Origin: Virgibacillus indicus
Lineage (GTDB): Bacteria > Bacillota > Bacilli > Bacillales > Amphibacillaceae
Length of the DNA: 55,065 nucleotides
Reading direction: 5' to 3'
Assembly (NCBI RefSeq): GCF_002266285.1
Contig: NZ_NPMS01000013.1
Coordinates: 1-55,065, forward strand
Each line of letters begins with the position of its first letter. Within the stretch, counting starts at the first letter, position 1. Shown here one piece after another: positions 1-8,748 of the stretch. The notes beneath the pieces are model-generated. The model did no database searches, was not told where the DNA came from, and was given only the letters and a program-made list of their open reading frames with translations. Both the position numbers and the translations under genes were made by a program.

Positions 1-426
1 GCTATTTCAGGACATTGCGAAGATTACTTCAAAGAATTTCAAAAAAGTGGACTAATTACCTCGTTTGACTTCTCTAATGAGGTTGAAAGCCCTTTGATAA
101 ATAAACTAGCCAGCTATGTGGATTATCCATTTCTTTCATATTCTGAAGATGATGCATTCATACGTGAATTACTAATTGAAATTAAAAATCGAGGTAGTAA
201 AGTCCCTATAGCAACGCTAGGTGAAAATGGTAGTTTAGCATATGATGGCAGTAATTTTTATGAAATAAAAACCAAGGACGTCAATGTAAAAGATACGATG
301 GGTGCTGGTGATTCTTTTATAGCAGGTTTTTTATATGGGATATTTAAAAAATATCCGACAGAAGAGTGCTTAAAGATTGCCACTGATAATGCTGCTAAAA
401 CAATTACTTATCATGGAGCTTGGTAA
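1..426 (+). CDS. frlD: PfkB-family fructosamine kinase, C-terminal part (cut by window edge)
   Basis: This is the 3' part of a PfkB/ribokinase-family sugar kinase whose 5' end lies outside the window. The frame is open from base 1 to the TAA at 424-426. The PfkB C-terminal signature DTMGAGDSFIAGF, which holds the catalytic Asp and the anion-hole glycines, is intact. The encoded segment matches the C-terminal 141 residues of the complete gene at 40981-41763 with only two residue differences (KKYPT versus KNYPP). About six of 426 bases differ, including the stop codon (TAA versus TGA). By family and by resemblance to the Frl cluster, it probably phosphorylates an imported fructosamine such as fructoselysine at C6. 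Whether the whole gene is intact upstream cannot be seen. Confidence 0.85.
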   Translation, partial: AISGHCEDYFKEFQKSGLITSFDFSNEVESPLINKLASYVDYPFLSYSEDDAFIRELLIEIKNRGSKVPIATLGENGSLAYDGSNFYEIKTKDVNVKDTMGAGDSFIAGFLYGIFKKYPTEECLKIATDNAAKTITYHGAW

Positions 427-443
427 GGGGCCGCTTTTAGTTG

Positions 444-462
444 GGTGCCTGTCACTTCCCGG
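444..462 (+). repeat. REP-like motif GGTGCCTGTCACTTCCCGG, copy 1
   Basis: This 19-bp intergenic motif lies directly behind the partial frlD gene. Very similar copies occur at 11697, 23167, 23283, 41781 and 41841, and in reverse orientation at 42882, 45050 and 45079. A REP-associated tyrosine transposase lies at 42303-42842, the likely agent of dispersal. Confidence 0.7.
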
Positions 463-504
463 TTTTTGACGAATAGAAATGTCGTTATTAATTATTTTTA
501 AATG

Positions 505-560
505 GTTACTAGTTTTGTTAAGCATGTTAGTGCAGGCAAAGCTAGTAATCTTTTATTTTT
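505..560 (+). terminator. Terminator-like hairpin after the partial frlD
   Basis: TTACTAGTTTTG (506-517) pairs imperfectly with CAAAGCTAGTAA around an AT-rich loop and is followed by a T-rich run. The same structure recurs at 41891-41942 behind the second frlD copy, which supports a conserved role. Confidence 0.5.
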
Positions 561-806
561 AAATAAATAACTTTAAATGGAATTTTAATCTTCAAATACC
601 TATTTAAAATTGAAATATGTTCTAGGGAAAATGTGATTTTATTAGTCAATGTACTTATCAAAATGCGTTTTACACTTTTGATAACGTGATTTAAATACCT
701 TATCTTAAAAGAAGGTAGGGTTTCGGTGTCTGTCCCTTTGGCCTTGCATCAGTGGTTGAAAATCCATAAGAGTAAAAGTTTAACAGTTTGCTTTTCCTTT
801 AAAATT

Positions 807-850
807 TTAAAAAGGGAACGGGCCATAACCAGACCTTGTTCCCTTTTTTA
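807..850. terminator. Rho-independent terminator, probably bidirectional
   Basis: AAAAAGGGAAC (809-819) and GTTCCCTTTTT (838-848) form an 11-bp stem closed by a GC-rich loop. T-rich DNA lies on the right and A-rich DNA on the left. It separates the frlD fragment from the ROK operon. Confidence 0.7.
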
Positions 851-955
851 TATAAAATTGTCAAAAAAATATGCAAGAAAGAGTGCAATGAAAAAATAGA
901 ATTTACTATGGTGAAGAAAAAACATAAAAAAAGTATTACTAATTGTGAAAAGAGT

Positions 956-984
956 TTGACAAACAAATTACATTGATTTAATAT
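956..984 (+). promoter_or_regulatory. Sigma-A promoter of the ROK/peptide operon
   Basis: TTGACA (956-961), a 17-bp spacer and TAATAT (979-984) form a near-consensus SigA promoter about 118 bases upstream of the ROK regulator start. An imperfect inverted repeat CAAACTA...TTAGTTG lies at about 1026-1047, downstream of the predicted start site. It is a plausible autoregulatory operator, but that is inference. Confidence 0.65.
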
Positions 985-1101
985 ACTTAATAACATCACT
1001 GGAGAAAATAATGAAAATATAATGTGCAAACTATTATAAATTAGTTGTTTTCTATCTTTTTACTACTTAATTAATACCATCATGTGAATAAGGTGGATGC
1101 T

Positions 1102-2256
1102 GTGAAAATAAAAAACCAAGACTTTTTAAAAAAAGAAAATTTAATATTAGTGCTTAAATTGATATCTGATTACGGACCCATATCCCGAGCGGAAATTTCC
1201 AAGCAAACGAAAATGAGTCCAACTTCTGCTTCACGTATTGTGGCATTGTTAAGCGAGAAAAATCTAATAGAAGAAGTAGCGATGAACCATCAGAATGTTG
1301 GTCGAAAAGCAAGCTATTTTGATTTAAATAAAAATGGAATCTACTTTATTGGAGTTGAGTTGGATAATTCCTATTTTAGAATAGGGCTGATGAACTTTAA
1401 TGAAGAACTCATCTTTAAGAAAACGGTAGCGTTGCAAAAATCGTTTCCGGATATGGTTGTAAAACAACTTGCTAATGAAATATATAAACTTAAGAAAAGA
1501 TTCGATTTAACAGATAATCAAATCTTAGGATTATGTGTAGGAATGCCGGGGATTATTGAACATAAGCAAGGGATTGTTGATTTTTCTGTTCAATTACAAT
1601 GGAAAAATTACCCCTTAGCGGATCGCCTTTATGAACAACTCAAAATACCAATCAAGGTTGATAATGAACTGAAAATGAAAGCGTTATCCGAATATAAATT
1701 CTGTGATGACAGTGTAAAACATTTAATTATATTGGGATTCGGTAGTGGGGTTGGTTCTGCGTTAATTAGTAATGGTGAGATCAGCAGGGGAAAGTCGAAT
1801 TTCGCAGGTGAAATAGGGCACACCATTGTAGATCCAAACGGTGCATATTGTCCTTGCGGGAATTTTGGATGTATGCAAACCTATATTGCTGAGCCTTTCT
1901 TGTTGAATGAAGCTTCGAAAATCAAGCAGGTTGATAGCTTGGAAGAATTGCTCCAAGAAGTGGAAGATGGAAAAGTCTGGGCCAAGAACCTTATTTCAAG
2001 AGCAATTCAATATGCTTCGATTGCAATCAACAATACAGTCTGTTCTTTTAACCCGGATCTTGTAATATTGTCAGGATCACTGATAGAAAATCACCCTTAT
2101 ATTCAAGAAGAACTGCTTAAAGAGTATTCAGCTACGATTTGGAGTCCAGCAGCTAATTCCTTTGATGTGGAAATAACGAAAACAAAGGACGAAGGGGTGG
2201 TTTTAGGAGCTGCCATCCAAATGAAGAATCACTTTATAAAAAATATCAATCTATAG
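1102..2256 (+). CDS. ROK-family transcriptional repressor (NagC/XylR type)
   Basis: This is a 384-residue ROK protein with an N-terminal winged helix-turn-helix (about residues 15-70, with the core ISRAEISKQTKMSPTSAS) followed by a sugar-kinase-like fold. The ROK zinc motif is visible as CPCGNFGCMQ. The fused HTH marks it as a regulator that senses a sugar or sugar phosphate. I start at GTG 1102 because AAGGTGG (1090-1096) sits five bases before it. An in-frame GTG at 1084 would add six residues but lacks a clear Shine-Dalgarno sequence. It is the first gene of the operon running to 11678 and probably controls it from the promoter at 956-984. Together with the ROK kinase at the end of the operon, it hints that the substrate contains an amino sugar or hexose. 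Confidence 0.85.
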   Translation: MKIKNQDFLKKENLILVLKLISDYGPISRAEISKQTKMSPTSASRIVALLSEKNLIEEVAMNHQNVGRKASYFDLNKNGIYFIGVELDNSYFRIGLMNFNEELIFKKTVALQKSFPDMVVKQLANEIYKLKKRFDLTDNQILGLCVGMPGIIEHKQGIVDFSVQLQWKNYPLADRLYEQLKIPIKVDNELKMKALSEYKFCDDSVKHLIILGFGSGVGSALISNGEISRGKSNFAGEIGHTIVDPNGAYCPCGNFGCMQTYIAEPFLLNEASKIKQVDSLEELLQEVEDGKVWAKNLISRAIQYASIAINNTVCSFNPDLVILSGSLIENHPYIQEELLKEYSATIWSPAANSFDVEITKTKDEGVVLGAAIQMKNHFIKNINL

Positions 2257-2269
2257 AAGGTGAAAAATA

Positions 2270-3262
2270 ATGACTACAATTATTGCAGAAGAGTACCGAG
2301 GTGGAAATCTGGAAAATAAGCATGAAGGTGCTATTTGTGTTTTGGATAAGAATAAAGAGGTCATTTATTCAAAAGGAGAGATTGAAAATACTCCTATTTT
2401 CTACCGGTCAGCCATGAAGCCTATTCAAGCAATACCTGCATTTGATATAAATATTGAAGAAAAGTATAGTCTCAGCAGTGATGAAATGGCTTTATTTTGT
2501 GCATCACAACGTGGGGAAAACTATCATCAGAGAAGCTTAAGTTCATTAATAAAGAAGTTAGGGTTGAAAGAGGAATCCCTTATATGCGGAGAAAGTTATC
2601 CATTAAATGAACAACCTAAAATTGAATATATCTGTAGAGGTAAAAAGAAACGAAAATTACTACATAATTGTTCTGGTAAACACCTTGGTTTTCTGGCTTA
2701 TTCAAGAGAAGTGGGTCTAAATACGAAAGATTACGGGGAAGTCAATCACCCGCTTCAAGAACGTATCAAGGAAGAAGTTGAGCTATTAAGTGAATATCCA
2801 AAAGAAAAGATGGCCGTAGGTAAGGATGGCTGTGGTGTTCCTGTATTTGGTGTTCCGTTAAGAAACATGGCACTCTCCTATCTGAAGTTTGTAAATCCAG
2901 ACTTGGTTTCAGATAAGAATAAAAGGGACACCTTAAACCAAATTTCTAATACAATGCAGGCTAACCCGGAAATAGTGGCATCACATGACTTCATATGCAC
3001 TGTATTGTTAAAAGATAAAAATATTATTGCGAAAGGGGGTGCACAGGGGGTATATTGTTTGGCTTTAAAGGACGAGAAAATCAGTATTGCATTGAAAGTA
3101 TTGAGTGGCACAGAATTGCTTTGGCCTTTACTTGTCGCTGAAATCCTAGAAGAAATCAATTATCGAAACAAAAGAACAATAGAAAACCTGTATCAATTAC
3201 GATCTTCAAAAATACTTAGTGATGCGAGAGAAGTTGTTGGGGAAACAAAAATTATTCTATAG
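2270..3262 (+). CDS. Asparaginase family II protein (ReAII type)
   Basis: This 330-residue protein matches the asparaginase_II family typified by the inducible Rhizobium etli enzyme, which hydrolyses L-asparagine to aspartate and ammonia and is unrelated to the AnsA/AnsB type. Recognisable blocks are RSAMKPIQAIPA (about residue 47), NCSGKHLGFLA (about 133) and KDGCGVPVFGVPL (about 186), which hold the serine/lysine pairs and cysteine conserved in the family. It starts 13 bases after the ROK regulator with its own AGAAGGTG site. In a peptide-import operon the true substrate could be asparagine, an asparaginyl peptide end or a glycosylated asparagine. The last option is inference from the two ROK proteins and CutC in the same operon. 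Confidence 0.85.
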   Translation: MTTIIAEEYRGGNLENKHEGAICVLDKNKEVIYSKGEIENTPIFYRSAMKPIQAIPAFDINIEEKYSLSSDEMALFCASQRGENYHQRSLSSLIKKLGLKEESLICGESYPLNEQPKIEYICRGKKKRKLLHNCSGKHLGFLAYSREVGLNTKDYGEVNHPLQERIKEEVELLSEYPKEKMAVGKDGCGVPVFGVPLRNMALSYLKFVNPDLVSDKNKRDTLNQISNTMQANPEIVASHDFICTVLLKDKNIIAKGGAQGVYCLALKDEKISIALKVLSGTELLWPLLVAEILEEINYRNKRTIENLYQLRSSKILSDAREVVGETKIIL

Positions 3263-3275
3263 GAGGCTGGACATT

Positions 3276-4871
3276 TTGAAAAAATCTTTATGGATGTTAG
3301 TAATGCTGCTAATGACATTAGCTTTGGTATTGGCTGCATGTAATTCGAATGAAGGTAACGGAGAAACTGAAGAAAATAGTAATGAAGGAAATAATGTTGA
3401 ATCAGACGCAGACGGTGAATCAAGTGATAGTATCACTGTGGCAATTGAACAGGACTTCATCTCGCTAGATCCACATGATGTTGGTGACACAGTATCAATT
3501 TTCGGCACTAGATCCATGTATGAGGGATTGGTAGGATTTGATAAGAACATGGAAATTCAACCTGTTCTTGCTGAGGATTATGAGGTGAATGAAAATTCTA
3601 CAGAGTTTACTTTTAAATTACGTGAAAATGTGACGTTCCATGACGGAGAACCTTTCAATGCTGAAGCAGTCAAGGCCAACTTTGAAAGAATCATGAATGA
3701 AGAACTGAGATCGAATAGGAACCTTCAATACCTTGAAAATATTGAAATCCTCGGTGATTATGAAATTAAATTTACGTTATCACAACCTTTTAGTGCAATG
3801 CTGAATAAATTTGCGATGATTCTGATGGCAAGCCCTGAAGCATTTAGTAATAACCCTGATGATTTTGCATTAAACCCTGTTGGAACTGGTGCATTTAAAT
3901 TCCAGGAGTGGAAACAAGGTGATTCCATGGTAGTTGCCAAGAATGAAGACTATTGGGGTGATCTGGGGACGAATGTACAGCAAGTGACTTTCCGACCAGT
4001 ACCAGAGAATGGTTCACGTGTAGCAATGCTTCAGACTGGCGAAGCAGACTTCATCTATCCAGTTCCTCATAATAATGTCGAAGAGCTGGAAAGTGACGAG
4101 AACATTGTTATTGAAGAGACACCTTCAACAATTGCCAGATATGTATCTATCAACACGAAAAAGGAACCATTTGATGATGTAAAGGTTCGTCAAGCAATGA
4201 ACCATGCAGTTGATCAGGAAGCTTTCCTTGCTGTTGTCAAAAGTGGATATGGAGAACCTTTAAGTTCAACAATGTCATCAAAGACGCAGCACTATGCTGA
4301 ACAAGAACTATATGAAGCTAATATAGAAAAAGCAAAAGAATTAATGGCAGAAGCAGGGTATGAAGATGGTTTCTCTGCAGAAATCTGGGGTAATACAGCT
4401 TCAGAGACGAACACTGGTATGCAGTTTGTACAGCAGCAATTAGCGCAGATTGGAATAGATCTGGAAGTTCGTTCTATGGAAGAAGCAACATTATCTGATT
4501 CCATCTATACACCTGAAACAGCAGAAGAGACAGACTTACAGATGTGGTACGTAAGCTGGTCTCCTTCTTCAGGGGATGCAGATGGAGCAACTCGTTCATT
4601 GTTCCATAATGAATTCTCGCCTCCAGAAGGTGCAAACACAGCATATTATGATAATCAGCAAGTATCTGATTGGATTGATGAAGCAAACCAGACTGGAGAT
4701 GTAGAAGAACAGAAAGAAATCTATGCTCAAATTCAGGAAACAGTCTATAGCGAAGCTCCATGGATTTTCCTAGGATCTGACACTATCCTATCAGGATATT
4801 CCTCATCACTTGAAGGGGTATATGTTTTACCTGATGGATCTGTAAGTATTCGAAATGCAAATCTGAAATAA
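3276..4871 (+). CDS. Peptide/dipeptide ABC transporter substrate-binding lipoprotein (SBP family 5)
   Basis: This 531-residue lipoprotein captures the operon's substrate outside the membrane. Its N-terminal signal peptide ends in the lipobox LVLAAC and is followed by an acidic linker rich in Asn, Glu and Ser. The SBP_bac_5 fold is recognisable by FVPxDG-like blocks such as LRENVTFHDGEPFNAEAVKAN (first 20 residues of the block) and NPVGTGAFKF. The start is TTG 3276, because AGGAGG lies nine bases upstream and the signal peptide begins there. An in-frame upstream ATG at 3219 would place 19 unrelated residues before the signal and overlap the asparaginase gene. The family carries oligopeptides, dipeptides, glutathione, nickel or some oligosaccharides, so the ligand is open. 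Confidence 0.9.
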   Translation: MKKSLWMLVMLLMTLALVLAACNSNEGNGETEENSNEGNNVESDADGESSDSITVAIEQDFISLDPHDVGDTVSIFGTRSMYEGLVGFDKNMEIQPVLAEDYEVNENSTEFTFKLRENVTFHDGEPFNAEAVKANFERIMNEELRSNRNLQYLENIEILGDYEIKFTLSQPFSAMLNKFAMILMASPEAFSNNPDDFALNPVGTGAFKFQEWKQGDSMVVAKNEDYWGDLGTNVQQVTFRPVPENGSRVAMLQTGEADFIYPVPHNNVEELESDENIVIEETPSTIARYVSINTKKEPFDDVKVRQAMNHAVDQEAFLAVVKSGYGEPLSSTMSSKTQHYAEQELYEANIEKAKELMAEAGYEDGFSAEIWGNTASETNTGMQFVQQQLAQIGIDLEVRSMEEATLSDSIYTPETAEETDLQMWYVSWSPSSGDADGATRSLFHNEFSPPEGANTAYYDNQQVSDWIDEANQTGDVEEQKEIYAQIQETVYSEAPWIFLGSDTILSGYSSSLEGVYVLPDGSVSIRNANLK

Positions 4872-4877
4872 ACATTA

Positions 4878-4899
4878 GTGAGGCTGGAAACAGCCTCAC
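4878..4899 (+). terminator. Stable intercistronic hairpin between binding protein and permease
   Basis: GTGAGGCTG and CAGCCTCAC form a perfect 9-bp stem with a GAAA tetraloop, followed by only CCTTTT. Such attenuator or processing hairpins commonly allow high expression of the binding protein relative to the permeases behind it. Confidence 0.6.
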
Positions 4900-4922
4900 C
4901 CTTTTATAGGTAGGTGCTAATT

Positions 4923-5846
4923 ATGTTACAGTTTACAATTAAACGATTACTGTCATTATTACCTTTACTGCTAGTTGTTTCCTTTGTTGTTTTCATGTTT
5001 ATTCATTTTATTCCAGGGGATCCAGCAAGGTTGATGGCTGGTCAGGATGCGAGTCTTGAAGAGATTGAAGATGCACGGAATGCACTAGGCTTAAATGATC
5101 CAATTCTTGTTCAATATACTACATATTTATCATCCTTATTACAATTGGAGCTAGGTGAATCATATCGGTCTGGCATTCCAGTTATCGATTTAATATCGGA
5201 TAGAATTGGCCCGTCGTTGATTCTCACTTTTTTGAGTATATTATGGGCTTTGGTTATTGGAATATTGATTGGCATTATATCTGCTGTATTCAGGGATAAG
5301 CTGCCTGATCGTCTTGGGATGCTGACAGCAGTTTCTGGAATCTCTTTGCCAAATTTCTGGTTAGGGCTCGTATGTATTCAAATTTTCTCCGTTCAGTTAG
5401 GCTGGTTGCCTACAGGTGGAGTAAACGATGGTCTGAAAAGCTATATTTTGCCATCTTTTGCTTTAGGTGCTGGAATCATGGCAATGATTGCCAGATTCAC
5501 TCGTTCATCTCTTGTTCAGACTTTGAAACAAGATTATATCAGAACAGGCCGTTCGAAAGGTCTAAGCAGCCAGAGTATTATCTATGGTCACGCTCTTAAA
5601 AACTCACTTATTCCTGTCATAACAGTAGCAGGTCTGCAGTTTGGATTTCTGCTCGGAGGCTCAGTGGTGGTGGAAACGGTATTCAGCTTTCCTGGTCTTG
5701 GCCAGCTATTAATAGATTCCATCAGCTATAGGGATTACCCTGTGGTCCAGGCGCTAATTTTATTTTTCTCAGTTCAATTTATATTAGTTAATTTATTTGT
5801 AGACATTTTATATAGCCTGTTTAATCCAAAAATTCGATATGACTGA
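4923..5846 (+). CDS. Peptide ABC transporter permease (DppB/OppB type)
   Basis: This 307-residue inner-membrane permease has about six hydrophobic segments, starting with LLSLLPLLLVVSFVVFMFIH. The N-terminal motif FIHFIPGDPARLM is typical of DppB/OppB/GsiC. The cytoplasmic EAA-like loop that contacts the ATPase reads YIRTGRSKGLSSQSIIYGHA. I choose ATG 4923 over the in-frame GTG 4914, because the GTG falls inside the GGTAGGTG ribosome binding site. It pairs with the DppC-type permease 30 bases downstream. Confidence 0.9.
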   Translation: MLQFTIKRLLSLLPLLLVVSFVVFMFIHFIPGDPARLMAGQDASLEEIEDARNALGLNDPILVQYTTYLSSLLQLELGESYRSGIPVIDLISDRIGPSLILTFLSILWALVIGILIGIISAVFRDKLPDRLGMLTAVSGISLPNFWLGLVCIQIFSVQLGWLPTGGVNDGLKSYILPSFALGAGIMAMIARFTRSSLVQTLKQDYIRTGRSKGLSSQSIIYGHALKNSLIPVITVAGLQFGFLLGGSVVVETVFSFPGLGQLLIDSISYRDYPVVQALILFFSVQFILVNLFVDILYSLFNPKIRYD

Positions 5847-5876
5847 TTTAGTCAGTGCATGGAGGAGGTGCCCTAG

Positions 5877-6773
5877 ATGGAAAATAAGTATGTTGAAATG
5901 GATCTGAATGAAGAAATTAATTCAGATAAAACTGAAAATCGCTTTTTGGAATTTTGGAAGTTATTTAGAAGGAAGAAGCCTGCTCTTTATTCCTTATATT
6001 TTATTCTTTTATTGCTTGTACTTGTTGTGGCAGGTCAGTACATCACACCATTTGACCACTCAGAGCCAAATTATAGCAATATTCTAAGTTCACCGTCCTG
6101 GCCACATGTATTTGGTACAGATGAATATGGAAGGGATGTATTATCAAGAGTCATTGCCGGTACTAAGATTGCTTTAACAGTAAGTATCTCGGCGGTGCTA
6201 ATTGGGGCAATCGCCGGTACTATCCTGGGACTTGTTAGTGGTTTTTTTGGAAAATGGATAGATAAAGCAATTATGAGGTTCTGCGACATTTTGTTTGCAT
6301 TTCCAGATTTAATTTTAGCGATTGGAATTGTAGCAATCCTGGGTCCTGGCCTTCAGAACGTAATTATTGCAATTGCATTTTTTAGTGTTCCCTCTTTCGC
6401 CAGAATTGTTAGAAGTTCAACACTTGAAGTAAAGGAATTGTTATTTGTCGAATCTGCCAAATCAATGGGGGCTAGTAAAAGAAGAATTGTCTTTAAACAT
6501 ATTTTTCCTGAAACAATCCCTGTGATTATTGTCTATTTCACAATGAATGTTGGAACAGCCATTCTCTCTGCCGCTAGCTTGAGTTTCCTTGGTTTGGGTG
6601 CAGAGTTATCTTCACCAGATTGGGGTGCGATGCTCAGTATGGGAAGAGACTATATCGGCACTTCTTTTCATATTGTTTTCTTCCCGGGACTGATGATATT
6701 CCTGACTGTCCTTGCCTTCAATATTCTTGGAGATGGATTAAGGGATGTGTTGGACCCTAAAACAAGAGATTAG
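5877..6773 (+). CDS. Peptide ABC transporter permease (DppC/OppC type)
   Basis: This 298-residue permease has the DppC/OppC N-terminal region (a charged cytoplasmic leader, then the first membrane span and the PNYSNILSSPSWPHVFGTDE block that precedes the GTDEYGRD motif). The EAA loop reads LFVESAKSMGASKRRIVFKH. It starts at ATG 5877 behind a strong GGAGGAGGTG site. The partner ATPase follows 15 bases after its stop. Confidence 0.92.
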   Translation: MENKYVEMDLNEEINSDKTENRFLEFWKLFRRKKPALYSLYFILLLLVLVVAGQYITPFDHSEPNYSNILSSPSWPHVFGTDEYGRDVLSRVIAGTKIALTVSISAVLIGAIAGTILGLVSGFFGKWIDKAIMRFCDILFAFPDLILAIGIVAILGPGLQNVIIAIAFFSVPSFARIVRSSTLEVKELLFVESAKSMGASKRRIVFKHIFPETIPVIIVYFTMNVGTAILSAASLSFLGLGAELSSPDWGAMLSMGRDYIGTSFHIVFFPGLMIFLTVLAFNILGDGLRDVLDPKTRD

Positions 6774-6788
6774 AAAGAAGGTATCTGT

Positions 6789-7796
6789 ATGGAACAACTA
6801 TTAAAGGTTTCTAATTTACAAACAGGTTTTAAAAATGATAGAGAGATTCAGAAGGTACTCCATGGAATTGATCTGGAAGTCAATAAAGGAGAGATTGTCG
6901 GATTAGTAGGAGAATCTGGAAGTGGAAAGAGTGTAACATCTCTATCAATTATGCAACTCTTGCATGGTACCCCAGGTAAAGTGCTTGCAGGGGAAATCAA
7001 TTATAAGGGTGTAGATCTTCTTTCCCTGAAAGAATCAGAAATGCGGAAATATCGCGGTAAAGAATTATCGATGATATTCCAGGAACCGATGACTTCTCTC
7101 AACCCAGTAGTCAAAATTGGAAAGCAGCTGACTGAAATCATTATGCTTCATTTAAAATATTCGAAAAAGAAAGCACAAGGGCATGCCATCTCTATGCTGG
7201 AGTCTGTAGGAATACCGCGTGCCAAGGATATCATGGAAAGCTATCCGCATGAACTATCAGGTGGAATGCTTCAGCGGGTCATGATCGCAATGCAAATTTC
7301 CTGTTATCCTTCTCTGCTAATTGCTGATGAGCCAACGACGGCACTGGATGTTACGATTCAAGCCCAAATCCTGAACCTGCTGAAGGAAATTCAGGAGACT
7401 TCGAATATGGGAGTACTATTCATTACCCACGATCTTGGAGTGGTGTCTGAAATTTGTGATCGAGTGATTGTCATGTATGCTGGCAGGATTGTGGAGGAAC
7501 TTTCGGTAGACAGACTTTTTGAGGACGCATCTCATCCATACACGAAAGGATTGATTAAGTCCATTCCGATAATAGGTCAAAACAAGAAGAAACTATTCTC
7601 CATTCCAGGCACTGTTCCAAGCCCGCGTAATATGCCGAAAGGATGTAAGTTCGCTCCAAGGTGCGAGTTCGCTATGGATATATGCTGGCAAAAAGAGCCG
7701 GCTCTCCTTGATTCCAACTATGGAAAGTCAAGGTGTTGGCTGGAAGCGGAAGATAAGGAGGAAGCTTATGACTCAAAGTACTCTTATAGAAGTTAA
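6789..7796 (+). CDS. Peptide ABC transporter ATPase (DppD/OppD type)
   Basis: This 335-residue ATPase energises the transporter. Walker A is GESGSGKS (about residues 40-47), the signature is LSGGMLQR and Walker B is LLIADEPTTALD. The C-terminal oligopeptide/dipeptide extension contains the cysteine-bearing block GCKFAPRCEFAMDICW, which in relatives binds an iron-sulfur cluster. The 3' end overlaps the next ATPase gene by 29 bases, so the two are probably translationally coupled. Confidence 0.92.
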   Translation: MEQLLKVSNLQTGFKNDREIQKVLHGIDLEVNKGEIVGLVGESGSGKSVTSLSIMQLLHGTPGKVLAGEINYKGVDLLSLKESEMRKYRGKELSMIFQEPMTSLNPVVKIGKQLTEIIMLHLKYSKKKAQGHAISMLESVGIPRAKDIMESYPHELSGGMLQRVMIAMQISCYPSLLIADEPTTALDVTIQAQILNLLKEIQETSNMGVLFITHDLGVVSEICDRVIVMYAGRIVEELSVDRLFEDASHPYTKGLIKSIPIIGQNKKKLFSIPGTVPSPRNMPKGCKFAPRCEFAMDICWQKEPALLDSNYGKSRCWLEAEDKEEAYDSKYSYRS

Positions 7797-8736
7797 AGGT
7801 TTAACAAAAAAATTCCCATTAGGGAAAAAATGGTTTAAACCCAATGGATATGTCCGTGCGGTGGATGGTCTGGACTTCACTATTAAAAAAGGAGAAACTT
7901 TCGGTCTGGTTGGTGAATCTGGATGTGGAAAGTCGACGACAGGAAGATTGATCAATGGATTGATTGAAGCCAATGAGGGGGAAATCCTTTTTGATGGTCA
8001 AAACCTGGTTGGATTGCCGGATTCGCAGTGGAATAGCTATCGAAAACGGATGCAGATGATTTTTCAGGACCCATTTGCCTCCCTGAGTCCAAGAATGAAA
8101 ATAAAGGATATTGTGATAGAGCCATTAGATGTGCATTACCCTAAGATGCCTAAAAGTGAGAAGCTGGAAAAAGCTGAGAAACTCTTGGAGATATGTGGTA
8201 TAAGTAAGTTTCACTGGAATAAATACCCTCATGAATTCAGTGGTGGACAGCGTCAACGTATAAGCATTGCACGCTCCCTGATTCTGAACCCGGAACTTAT
8301 CATTGCCGATGAAGCGGTATCTGCACTGGATGTTTCCATTCAGTCGCAAGTCCTTAATCTGCTCGTTGACCTGCAGGTAGAATTTGACTTGACCTATTTA
8401 TTTATTTCCCATGACCTAAGTGTTGTTGAACATATAAGCAATCGGATTGGTGTCATGTATCTAGGCGATTTAGTGGAAGTGGCAAGTAAGGAGCAATTGT
8501 TTAAAAACCCTAAACACCCATATACACAATCGCTGCTTTCCTCGATCCCTCAACCAGGTAAACAGGATAGAGAAAAGATTATCCTGAAAGGGGAAATACC
8601 AAGCGCATCAAATCCGCCAAAGGGATGTAAATTCCACACACGATGTCCATTCGCCATGGACATCTGCAGGAAAGAAATACCGGAAAATATCCATGTTGAT
8701 GATGATCATGTTGTTGCTTGTCATCTATATAGCTAA
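7768..8736 (+). CDS. Peptide ABC transporter ATPase (DppF/OppF type)
   Basis: This is the second, 322-residue ATPase of the heterodimeric pair. Walker A is GESGCGKST, the signature is FSGGQRQR and Walker B is LIIADEAVSALD, with EA in place of the usual EP. The C-terminal block GCKFHTRCPFAMDIC again carries the cysteines typical of the family. I start at ATG 7768, which follows AAGGAGGAAGCTT. An in-frame start at 7708 would add 20 residues that are only the out-of-frame reading of the DppD tail. Confidence 0.92.
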   Translation: MTQSTLIEVKGLTKKFPLGKKWFKPNGYVRAVDGLDFTIKKGETFGLVGESGCGKSTTGRLINGLIEANEGEILFDGQNLVGLPDSQWNSYRKRMQMIFQDPFASLSPRMKIKDIVIEPLDVHYPKMPKSEKLEKAEKLLEICGISKFHWNKYPHEFSGGQRQRISIARSLILNPELIIADEAVSALDVSIQSQVLNLLVDLQVEFDLTYLFISHDLSVVEHISNRIGVMYLGDLVEVASKEQLFKNPKHPYTQSLLSSIPQPGKQDREKIILKGEIPSASNPPKGCKFHTRCPFAMDICRKEIPENIHVDDDHVVACHLYS

Positions 8737-8748
8737 TAGGAGGATTCA

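Larger units (their letters stand above)
427..720. repeat. Diverged intergenic tail shared with the 41764-42117 region
   Basis: The first ~22 bases after the stop are identical to those after the second frlD copy. Similarity then falls abruptly at the GGTGCCTGTCACTTCCCGG motif. Beyond it the two tails remain recognisably related, with the same terminator-like hairpin, a shared run reading CTTCAAATA and a shared CCTTATCTTA near the end, but they have diverged strongly. The coding part is therefore far better conserved than its flank, as expected from recent gene conversion or a nested duplication. Confidence 0.6.

Noticed and set aside
799..1029. 76-codon minus-strand hydrophobic frame in the intergenic region
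   Set aside because: It spans the terminator at 807-850 and the ROK promoter and starts without a ribosome site.
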